This document shows, piece after piece, positions 17,377 through 24,391 of a stretch of DNA of 64,000 bases. The position numbers and the translations under genes were made by a program. Location of the stretch: contig CANMLU010000007.1 of NCBI GenBank assembly GCA_947498815.1, positions 186,001-250,000 on the forward strand. The letters run 5' to 3'. The DNA comes from an uncultured Aquimarina sp. (GTDB lineage: Bacteria; Bacteroidota; Bacteroidia; Flavobacteriales; Flavobacteriaceae). The notes under the pieces are model-generated. The model was not told the DNA's origin. It worked only from the letters and a program-made list of their open reading frames with translations, and did not search any database. Numbering within the stretch: position 1 is the first letter of the stretch; each line of letters opens with the position of its first letter.

Positions 17377-18495
17377 TTAGAAGTCTTTTACAATCTTATT
17401 AGTAAAATATTCTTTGGGTGAGGCTCCCATAAGTTTTTTGAACGATTTGTTAAAAGTGGTTTTGGAGTTAAACCCTGCTTCTTGTGCTAATCCAAAAAAA
17501 GTAAGGGTTTTTCCTTTTTCTGTTTTTGCCAATGCTACGAATTCTTTGATTCTGTAGTAGTTGATGTATTCAAAGAAATTCATTCCTATATTTTCATTTA
17601 ACAATCGGGCTATCTCTGGATTGCTTACTCCTAGCATTTCTGCAAGCTCTGCTTTTAGTAATTTACTGTTGAGATAAGGTTTCTTTTCTTGCATTAGATG
17701 TTCTAGCTGCGATTTCAGCTTGTCCAAGTCTTTTGAAGTGAGTTTAGATTGTGCATATTTTTTGGAGGAGATCAAAGGTGTGATTTTGAATAATTGAGGC
17801 TCTTTCATACTATAAAAAGCAATAAAAAGGATGATAGAAGCAATGCTAAGCCATATAATTTGCCATTTTGATCTATTCAAAATCTCAAATCCGAAAATGC
17901 TAAAAAGATACATTACTAGCCAGCACGTTAAACAAATGCCTATTGCGATCAGAAAATTTAAAAAGAATCGAGATTTTACTATATAGCTTACTTCGTTTTG
18001 AATATCTTTTTTGAACTTGGCAAAAACATGAAGACTCATGATCCAATAGGCGATATTGAAGAGCAACCCTATACCTACCAGTAATAATATAATTCGATAT
18101 TGTTCTCCACTTTTTGTTCGCGCTCTTAATAGTTCATCCGAGGGTACTATGATAAGAATCGTAATGGCGATGTTATAAAAAAAGGCAGGAGCATAATGTA
18201 ATATATCCTTGTATGAAAAATACTTGTTAAGTAAAGAAGATCTTGTAAATAGATAAATGGTTGGTCCAAATAGCAGCGTGGCAAATTCTGAGAAAGTGAC
18301 CAACCGGTAATTTTGACCAAAAATACCAGAAATATACAAAACACGCCCTGTTAAGCCAATCATCAAGACTAATACAAAAAAGGCCACATAACCATTTATG
18401 TTTTTCCTGTTCTTTGATGAAAACAGGTAAATAAGTAATAAAAAAATACTCTGAAAATATCCAAAATAGACGAGTTGGTTTAAAAATGATTCCAT
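17377..18495 (-). CDS. AraC-family regulator with a seven-helix membrane domain
   Basis: The 372-residue protein has about seven hydrophobic segments in residues 1-235 and a C-terminal AraC-type DNA-binding domain (about 265-368). The latter shows two helix-turn-helix units, the second around FFGLAQEAGFNSKTTFNKSF. This architecture is common in Bacteroidetes, where the membrane part is presumed to be the sensor. It lies 58 bp downstream of the secreted protein gene at 18554 on the same strand. A palindromic and directly repeated site at 19335-19360 upstream of that gene is a plausible target. Confidence 0.9.
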   Translation of the reverse strand: MESFLNQLVYFGYFQSIFLLLIYLFSSKNRKNINGYVAFFVLVLMIGLTGRVLYISGIFGQNYRLVTFSEFATLLFGPTIYLFTRSSLLNKYFSYKDILHYAPAFFYNIAITILIIVPSDELLRARTKSGEQYRIILLLVGIGLLFNIAYWIMSLHVFAKFKKDIQNEVSYIVKSRFFLNFLIAIGICLTCWLVMYLFSIFGFEILNRSKWQIIWLSIASIILFIAFYSMKEPQLFKITPLISSKKYAQSKLTSKDLDKLKSQLEHLMQEKKPYLNSKLLKAELAEMLGVSNPEIARLLNENIGMNFFEYINYYRIKEFVALAKTEKGKTLTFFGLAQEAGFNSKTTFNKSFKKLMGASPKEYFTNKIVKDF

Positions 18496-18553
18496 GTCAT
18501 ATTTTTAATGGGCCCCGCAAGTAGACAAGGCCCAATTATAAAGGCTAAAATAA

Positions 18554-19255
18554 CTAGTTAATCACAAACTGATTAACATTTAATACTCCGTTAAGGTTCA
18601 TTTTATGATTATTTTTACGAAATGCTTCAAATGAAGCTTCGTTTTCCCATTGCGTTATCACAAGATAATCGGGTCGATAATAGTATCCCACAGGAGATGT
18701 GCCATTGGTAAGTTCAAGAATGTTTTTACCACCTTTATTTTTGACCATTTGATTCCATTCTTTTTTGAAACCTTGGAAAACTTCAGCATCTTTTTTCCAA
18801 TAAGCGGTTACCACATTAAATTTATCTTTATTAATGTTAAATGAAATATCATTGGGCATCTCGTAATAGGTTATATTGAAGATGGACCAGATGTCTCTTC
18901 GCTGTTGATGAAAGTCCGGAACAAAGTTTTCTATTTCTGCCAAAAACCCTTCTCGATTTTCTAAATCATTCCACTTTCCCAGAAGGAAACTATTGGGATG
19001 GAAGCCACCTTGTGTGTTCTTTGTTATTTTAAATCCTGGCTGGGGTTGGTAACTTCTTTTTAGAGCCACCGGAAATGCGGTTTTTTTATAATTCTCAAAT
19101 AGTTTGTTTCCTTCTGGTTTTGTAGTCAATATTAGAATGTCCAAAACTTCACCCTTTTTAAAATTATAGGATTTGCTATTGGTTTGTGCATGTACGTCTA
19201 ATGAGTTTATACATACTACTAATACTATTAGGATCGAAATTTTTAAAAGCTTCAT
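18554..19255 (-). CDS. Secreted protein with two dimeric alpha-beta barrel-like modules
   Basis: The 233-residue protein has a signal peptide ending around DVHAQ (residue 24). The mature part appears to hold two similar halves of about 100 residues, each with a beta-alpha-beta pattern typical of ferredoxin-like or antibiotic-biosynthesis-monooxygenase-like domains (compare FLLGKWNDLENREGFLAEIE with LVITQWENEASFEAFRKN). No catalytic residues can be assigned. It is upstream of and probably co-transcribed with the AraC-type regulator gene, so its product could be a regulated target or part of a sensory pair. Confidence 0.65.
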   Translation of the reverse strand: MKLLKISILIVLVVCINSLDVHAQTNSKSYNFKKGEVLDILILTTKPEGNKLFENYKKTAFPVALKRSYQPQPGFKITKNTQGGFHPNSFLLGKWNDLENREGFLAEIENFVPDFHQQRRDIWSIFNITYYEMPNDISFNINKDKFNVVTAYWKKDAEVFQGFKKEWNQMVKNKGGKNILELTNGTSPVGYYYRPDYLVITQWENEASFEAFRKNNHKMNLNGVLNVNQFVIN

Positions 19256-19334
19256 AATCGTAATTAAATTTTGAAATTATTTTATGGAGCCAAAGTAGAG
19301 GCTTTGTTTTAAAACAGGAAGAAAATGAAGGCGT

Positions 19335-19360
19335 TATGCGTACACATACGGTATGCGTAC
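19335..19360 (-). promoter_or_regulatory. Candidate operator: palindrome built of direct repeats
   Basis: TATGCGTAC occurs twice, 17 bp apart (19335-19343 and 19352-19360). The same region forms a near-perfect palindrome with arms GTACACATAC and GTATGCGTAC around 19350. It lies about 80-105 bp upstream of the secreted protein gene (start 19255) and after the end of modC. AraC-type regulators often bind directly repeated sites about two helical turns apart, so the adjacent regulator is a candidate binder. Confidence 0.5.
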
Positions 19361-19392
19361 CAGTATGAATATCGTTTTGAAGCTTTAAGGAG

Positions 19393-20268
19393 CTATACGA
19401 TTTTTTGAATTACAGGATTAAAGGCTTTAGAGGCAACCAAAACCGTATCTCCTATGTTAAGGGTTTCTATTTCGGATTCCTGAGCTATTATTTTTACAAC
19501 ATTGTTGCCAATCAATACCGTAACAATGGATACCACTTCTTCTTGTTGTATAGCGATAACTTCACCTGTAAATCTAAACTTGGCACTCATTTTATGCGAC
19601 GTAAGAACCTCTGTTGGAGTACCAGACTTGACAATGTTACCCTTTTCCAAAATATGTACCTGATGCGATAGTTTTATGATCTCTCCAATATTATGACTCA
19701 CTAAAATGGTGGTAAGGTTATATTGTTGATGCACTTTTAAGATATAGTCCTGTAATTTCAATCGCATTTTGGTATCCAGAGCAGATAGGGGTTCATCCAA
19801 TAACAGAATTTCTGGTTGTTGTACCAGTGCTCTTGCCAGCGCTACACGTTGCTGCTGGCCTCCGGATAATGTGCTGGGTTTTTGATGTTGAAGGTCACCC
19901 AATTCAACCATTTGAATGAGCTCTTCAATACTACCGGAATCCTGGTTTTTTGATAGCGCATATTCAAGGTTTTTTCGTACCGTCATGTGTGGAAATAAGG
20001 CGTAATCCTGAAACATAAAACCGACTTTACGTTGTTGAGGTTTTAGATTGGTTTTAGTAGTACTGTCATACCATATCGACTCGTTCACAACAATTTTTCC
20101 TTGATCTGGAGAAAGCAAACCTGCCAACATGCGCAGTATTGAGGTTTTTCCAGCACCAGATTCACCATAAAGAGTTACAAACTGCCCTTTGGTAATAGTG
20201 ATGTCAATATCCAAAGGCATGGTGCCTTGGGCGGTATGTAATCCTTTATGCAATGACAAGTCGATCAT
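19393..20268 (-). CDS. modC: Molybdate ABC transporter, ATP-binding protein
   Basis: The 291-residue ATPase has Walker A GESGAGKT at residues 35-42, the signature LSGGQQQR near 132, LLLDEPLSALD near 155 and a switch histidine in LVSHNIGE. A C-terminal TOBE domain (about 230-290) is the usual molybdate-sensing module of ModC. It provides energy for molybdate import together with ModB and ModA. The start overlaps the modB stop by 4 bp, as do the other junctions in this operon, so the set is translationally coupled. Confidence 0.93.
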   Translation of the reverse strand: MIDLSLHKGLHTAQGTMPLDIDITITKGQFVTLYGESGAGKTSILRMLAGLLSPDQGKIVVNESIWYDSTTKTNLKPQQRKVGFMFQDYALFPHMTVRKNLEYALSKNQDSGSIEELIQMVELGDLQHQKPSTLSGGQQQRVALARALVQQPEILLLDEPLSALDTKMRLKLQDYILKVHQQYNLTTILVSHNIGEIIKLSHQVHILEKGNIVKSGTPTEVLTSHKMSAKFRFTGEVIAIQQEEVVSIVTVLIGNNVVKIIAQESEIETLNIGDTVLVASKAFNPVIQKIV

Positions 20269-20939
20269 CTACCAAGTTTTTTAAGATACCCGCCATTGAC
20301 AAGATATACAGTTAGTAATATAAAAAAGGTGATCGCCAGCAAAATAAGCGAATAGGTATTGGCAGTATCATAGTTAAGCGCTTCGACTTCGTCATAAATG
20401 GCAATCGAAGCTACTTTGGTTTCTCCCGGAATATTGCCACCAATCATAAGAACCACACCAAACTCTCCAATAGTATGGGCAAATGAAAGTACAACCCCAG
20501 TAAGCAATGCAGGTTTGATATTGGGGAGTAGTATTTTGAATAATGTCGTACGCTTTGACTTGCCTAATATGTAAGATGCTTCTTTATATTGTTTTGGTAA
20601 TCCGGCCAATCCTGATTGAATAGGTTGTACCATAAAGGGCAGACTATAGATAATAGAGGCAATTACTAATCCCTCAAATGAGAATATAAGGCGAAGCCCT
20701 ATCCATTCGTTTATCCAATTGCCAAATGCACTTGATGGACTAAAAGCTACCAGCAAATAAAATCCAAGCACGGTAGGAGGGAGTACCAATGGCATACTAA
20801 CCAAAGTTTCAATAATTGGTTTTATTTTGGATTTTGAATATGCCAGCCAATAGGCCAAGGGAATACCAAGAATGACTAATATTACAGTGGTGATTAGTGC
20901 CAGTTTAAAAGTTAATATTAGTGGTCCCCAATCCATCAT
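20265..20939 (-). CDS. modB: Molybdate ABC transporter, permease
   Basis: The 224-residue protein has five or six membrane segments and the permease coupling loop with the conserved pattern EASYILGKSKRTTLFKI-LP (residues about 120-140), placing it in the ModB/CysW-type family. An early segment, MPLVLPPTVLGFYLL, is characteristic of ModB. It forms the inner-membrane channel for molybdate. It overlaps both the mop gene before it and modC after it by 4 bp. Confidence 0.94.
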   Translation of the reverse strand: MMDWGPLILTFKLALITTVILVILGIPLAYWLAYSKSKIKPIIETLVSMPLVLPPTVLGFYLLVAFSPSSAFGNWINEWIGLRLIFSFEGLVIASIIYSLPFMVQPIQSGLAGLPKQYKEASYILGKSKRTTLFKILLPNIKPALLTGVVLSFAHTIGEFGVVLMIGGNIPGETKVASIAIYDEVEALNYDTANTYSLILLAITFFILLTVYLVNGGYLKKLGR

Positions 20940-21334
20940 TGCTGTAATAAAATTTCGTTGGTTTTGATCATTGCGGTTACTTTTGTGCCTTCAGTTATAT
21001 TTAATTGATCTATAGCATTGGTAGTGATCACAGAAACAATATCTCCTACCATAGTGTCTATAGTAAGTCTGCTCAGTAAAGTACCTTTTTTAAGTTGAGT
21101 AACTGTCCCGGGAATTTGGTTTTGCAAGCTGATGTTTTTGGAAGTTTCGGTTGCAATAACGACCTCGGTTTCTTTGAACAATACATGGATCGTATTGCCT
21201 ATTTTAAGGTAATCAGCGGTTTCTGGAGTTTCAATAACTATAGCCGTAAAATCAATAGGATTAATTCTGGTACTAACCAATGCCAGGCTTCCGTTTACTT
21301 GGATGTTTGATATTTGTCCTTGTAGTGTATTCAT
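20936..21334 (-). CDS. Di-Mop (TOBE) molybdate-binding protein
   Basis: The 132-residue protein consists of two TOBE/Mop-like repeats (about residues 3-63 and 70-130), each with the start pattern of a small OB-fold (LQGQISNIQVNGSLALV and IPGTVTQLKKGTLLSRL). Mop domains bind molybdate or tungstate and serve for storage or sensing. The unusual feature is its place: it lies between modA and modB and overlaps each by 4 bp, which indicates equal expression with the transporter. It has no DNA-binding domain, so it is not ModE. Confidence 0.85.
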   Translation of the reverse strand: MNTLQGQISNIQVNGSLALVSTRINPIDFTAIVIETPETADYLKIGNTIHVLFKETEVVIATETSKNISLQNQIPGTVTQLKKGTLLSRLTIDTMVGDIVSVITTNAIDQLNITEGTKVTAMIKTNEILLQQ

Positions 21335-22089
21335 TTTGCAGACACAAGGTATCCAAAATTTTCAAGAATTTCTTGTGATGTTGATGAGAATAAGAACTCA
21401 TAAAATTTTAGAGCATTCTCATGGACAAGATCTTTTTTAATAATCACTGCGGCTTGCGCAATAGGAGTATAGCTTTCAGAAGCTATAGCCATCCAACTGC
21501 CTTTTTCTTTCATTTGATTAGACAACACTACGGATTTTGCAGTAAAGCCAATTTCGGCAGCACCCGAAATGATAAATTGATTGGTTTGCGAAATGCTTTC
21601 CCCATAAACCAATTTGTCTTTTACTGTTTCATAGATACCAAAATGCTTTAATACCGAAATTGCCGCCTCGCCATAGGGTGCAGTTTTTGGATTTGCTATT
21701 GCAATATGACGAACACTAGATCTGGTTAATGTTTTCAGATTGGGTTCCATTCCTCTAGTTAAAGACCATAACACTAATTGACCGTGAGCATACACTTCTG
21801 GTACTTGAGTAGTGAATCCTTTATTATACAAGACTGTTGGATATTTTGTGTCTGCGGAAACGAATATGTCATACGGTGCTCCCTCTTTGATTTGTGCTGT
21901 TAATTTACCTGAAGAACTAAAGACGATATCACAATCGATTCCCGTTTGTTGAGTAAAGGAATTTGCAATTTCTTTCATTGCAAATTGCATGTTGGAAGCG
22001 GTAGCAATGGTTACTTTCGTGGCATCATGTTTTGAACACCCTAAAATTAAGAGAAAGAACAAAGGAGTAAGGTGTTTTAGTTTTTTCAT
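21331..22089 (-). CDS. modA: Molybdate-binding lipoprotein of the ABC transporter
   Basis: The protein is the substrate-binding component. A lipoprotein signal ends in LLILGC, followed by a type 2 periplasmic-binding fold with the family motifs TIATASNMQFAMKEIA, FSSSGKLTAQIKEGAPYDIF and an AADTKY-like stretch (VSADTKYP). I chose the ATG at 22089, whose product begins MKKLKHL as a normal signal peptide; an in-frame ATG at 22110 would add seven residues. It is the first gene of the modA-mop-modB-modC unit. The gap to guaD upstream is about 80 bp. Confidence 0.93.
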   Translation of the reverse strand: MKKLKHLTPLFFLLILGCSKHDATKVTIATASNMQFAMKEIANSFTQQTGIDCDIVFSSSGKLTAQIKEGAPYDIFVSADTKYPTVLYNKGFTTQVPEVYAHGQLVLWSLTRGMEPNLKTLTRSSVRHIAIANPKTAPYGEAAISVLKHFGIYETVKDKLVYGESISQTNQFIISGAAEIGFTAKSVVLSNQMKEKGSWMAIASESYTPIAQAAVIIKKDLVHENALKFYEFLFSSTSQEILENFGYLVSAK

Positions 22090-22168
22090 TTGAAAATTTG
22101 TCGACATCATTTAAAGCGAATGTATCTATCTCCTCTGTTTTTCATTGGATTCAATTTTTTAAATTGAA

Positions 22169-22645
22169 TCAATATTCAGTTCTGTCAGTTTTTGAATCCC
22201 ACTTTTGAAAAACTTTTAAGGCTTCATCACGTAGGACGTTTGTAAACTCTATTTGTCTATTAGAAATTCCTACTGCAATCTCATCGTAGATTAATTGGTC
22301 ATCAAATTCAATATCGGCAGCATCTTCACGTGTACAGCCGTAAAAAACTTTTTTTGGTCTGGCCCAATATATTGCCCCCAAACACATAGGGCAAGGTTCA
22401 CAAGAGGTATAAATGATACAATCTTCTAACTGAAAAGTGTTTAACTTTTTACAAGCTGTTCGGATGGCATCTACTTCGGCATGAGCCGTAGGATCATTCT
22501 GTGAGGTAACCTTATTACATCCTTCTGCTATTATTTCCCCATTTTTTACAATCACTGCCCCAAATGGACCTCCTGTATTAGAATCCATACCATTTTCTGC
22601 AAGTTCGATGGCCCGCCTCATAAATTTCTTATCCTCTTCTGTCAT
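22169..22645 (-). CDS. guaD: Guanine deaminase
   Basis: The 158-residue zinc deaminase has the cytidine-deaminase fold: H55 and E57 in HAEVDAIR, C85 and C88 in EPCPMC, and the long matched stretch CLGAIYWARPKKVFYG. The length, the DPTAHAE context and the terminal EY dipeptide all match the Bacillus GuaD subtype rather than tRNA adenosine deaminase. It converts guanine to xanthine, which is the substrate of the xanthine dehydrogenase encoded upstream on the same strand, so the functional link is direct. Confidence 0.92.
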   Translation of the reverse strand: MTEEDKKFMRRAIELAENGMDSNTGGPFGAVIVKNGEIIAEGCNKVTSQNDPTAHAEVDAIRTACKKLNTFQLEDCIIYTSCEPCPMCLGAIYWARPKKVFYGCTREDAADIEFDDQLIYDEIAVGISNRQIEFTNVLRDEALKVFQKWDSKTDRTEY

Positions 22646-22737
22646 TTCTGTTATTTTAGTATTTTTAATCTGTCCGATCTATCATGAATCAAAACCAGTT
22701 GGAAATGTATCTTTTTTAGATTAAGAAACAAAATATA

Positions 22738-23688
22738 TTATTGATCCTTATTTTTAATCTTAATAACTTGAGCAGCAATGCTTACTGCAATTTCATGCGG
22801 AGTTTGACTTTTTATGGCAAGTCCTATCGGTGCATAAACGATGTCTAACTCCGACGCAGTGACACCTTCTTTTTGTAATACTTCCCACATGGTTTTTAGT
22901 TTTGCGGTACTTCCTAGAACACCTATGTATGCAAAGCTATTTCTAATAAGCTTACTCAGTACTAATTTATCATCAATGTATCTGTTGGTCATAATTGCCA
23001 CACAACTCTCTGGGCCTTCTGAAATGTAATTTGCTATTTCATTGAAGTCTACTATTAATTTTTGATGTGCACTGGTGTTTAACTCAAGTGTATTTAGATG
23101 TTCTCGATTATCAAAAACTACAACATGAAATCCAAGAGTAACAAACAATTCAGAAACTGCTACGCTTACATGACCCCCACCAACAATGTATAATGTGCTT
23201 TTAAACCCTATATGTTCTTTAAAAAACCAATCTTGGGATGAAGTTATCTTATATTCGAATTTATTGGCTAGGTGTTCATTATAAAAATTAATCGAATTAG
23301 GGGTTAGTGCCAATGTTCCTTTGGTATTGCCCTGCAAACAATCCAAAATACCTTCAATAATAGAAATATCGCCAGCGCCCAAGGGATGAAAAACCACCGT
23401 CTGTTCTCCAGAGCAAATCATTCCAGAGCCATCTTGTTTATGGCCTTGATGTATTTGTCTTTTCAAGAAGATTTTCAAATCACCATTGTACAGCAATTTT
23501 TTAACTTCTTCTACCAGCGAAAATTCCATAACACCTCCTCCAATAGAACCAAAAATAAAGCCGTCTTCAGCAACCAACATTTTAAACCCTTTTCTACCAG
23601 GAGAACTACCAATATTTTCTATAACCGTTAGTAGATATACGTTTTGGGTATCTTGTAATTTTGATAAAAGATGTTGCCAGAATTTCAT
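22738..23688 (-). CDS. xdhC: XdhC-type molybdenum cofactor insertion protein
   Basis: XdhC binds molybdopterin cofactor, promotes its sulfuration and loads it into xanthine dehydrogenase. The 316-residue protein has the N-terminal CoxI/XdhC segment (VIENIGSSPGRKGFKMLV, then GSIGGGVMEFSLVEE) and a C-terminal Rossmann-like region with IVGGGHVSVAVSELF and the typical end VYAPIGLAIKSQTPHEIAVS. It lies about 200 bp after the membrane-protein gene of the xdh operon, separated by a palindromic element, and about 90 bp before guaD. Confidence 0.93.
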   Translation of the reverse strand: MKFWQHLLSKLQDTQNVYLLTVIENIGSSPGRKGFKMLVAEDGFIFGSIGGGVMEFSLVEEVKKLLYNGDLKIFLKRQIHQGHKQDGSGMICSGEQTVVFHPLGAGDISIIEGILDCLQGNTKGTLALTPNSINFYNEHLANKFEYKITSSQDWFFKEHIGFKSTLYIVGGGHVSVAVSELFVTLGFHVVVFDNREHLNTLELNTSAHQKLIVDFNEIANYISEGPESCVAIMTNRYIDDKLVLSKLIRNSFAYIGVLGSTAKLKTMWEVLQKEGVTASELDIVYAPIGLAIKSQTPHEIAVSIAAQVIKIKNKDQ

Positions 23689-23701
23689 ATGTTTTAGGCT
23701 C

Positions 23702-23875
23702 TAGTTTAGATTTGCTTTGGTATTTTTGACCTATGAGTCTTTCATCCCATCCCCAACCCTTCCCTAAGGGAAGGTGGTCAAAAAGTCCTTTCCTATGGAA
23801 AGGATTTAGGATAGGATACATTGTTATTTGTCAATCAAATAAATATCTTACAATCATCAAAGCAAATCTAAACTA
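23702..23875. mobile_element. 174-bp palindromic element inside the xdh cluster
   Basis: Perfect 18-bp inverted ends (TAGTTTAGATTTGCTTTG at 23702-23719 and its complement at 23858-23875) enclose two perfect inner hairpins, CCTTCCCT/AGGGAAGG (about 23757-23773) and TCCTTTCC/GGAAAGGA (about 23786-23804). It has no coding capacity and fills the gap between xdhC and the membrane-protein gene. It resembles the repetitive palindromic units common in Bacteroidetes intergenic regions. In a read-through transcript it would fold strongly. Confidence 0.6.
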
Positions 23876-23885
23876 AATCAAAGTT

Positions 23886-24389
23886 TTATGAACTGAAAAT
23901 CACTTCACTTAATGCATAATAAATAGCCATTAATGCAGAGAAGATCGCACTAGCCAAAAATCGCCAATTTAAGATTACTTTATTTTGAATTAAATAATTG
24001 GCCACAAATGATATAGGGATATTGACTAAAAATGAGAACCACGCTATTTTCAGCAAATTTAAGTCGATTTGATTAAAATTACCCGAGAAAAGTTTGATAA
24101 ATAACAAATGACGAGCGATCCATAACGGATTAAAATAGAGGATCGCTAAACCCGTCTTAGTTAACGTTTTTTTAATTCCTGAGATATCCTTTGTTTTGAC
24201 CTCTATCCAGGCGAAATAATTTGGGATTTCTAGCGCATACAATGTTGCTCCCAAAACGATCATGCCTATTAGACGATATATAGAAAATTCTCCTAGTAAT
24301 ATTGAAGCAATCAAATCTCCAGAACTATAGATTATAGCTCCTCTAAGAATATTGGCTTTGGTGTAATGTAATGTTATTCCCTTGCTCAA
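23886..24389 (-). CDS. Membrane protein, possibly Mpv17/PMP22-like, in the xdh operon
   Basis: The 167-residue protein has about four hydrophobic segments. The GAIIYSSGDLIAS motif near the start (a glycine-aspartate in the first helix) and the late pattern WFSFLVNIPISFVANYLIQNKV-LNW recall the Mpv17/PMP22 membrane protein family, but the similarity is judged by eye and is weak. It starts 2 bp after xdhB and so is surely co-transcribed with xanthine dehydrogenase. It may serve purine or urate transport or another envelope function; nothing in the sequence decides. Confidence 0.6.
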   Translation of the reverse strand: MSKGITLHYTKANILRGAIIYSSGDLIASILLGEFSIYRLIGMIVLGATLYALEIPNYFAWIEVKTKDISGIKKTLTKTGLAILYFNPLWIARHLLFIKLFSGNFNQIDLNLLKIAWFSFLVNIPISFVANYLIQNKVILNWRFLASAIFSALMAIYYALSEVIFSS

Positions 24390-24391
24390 AA

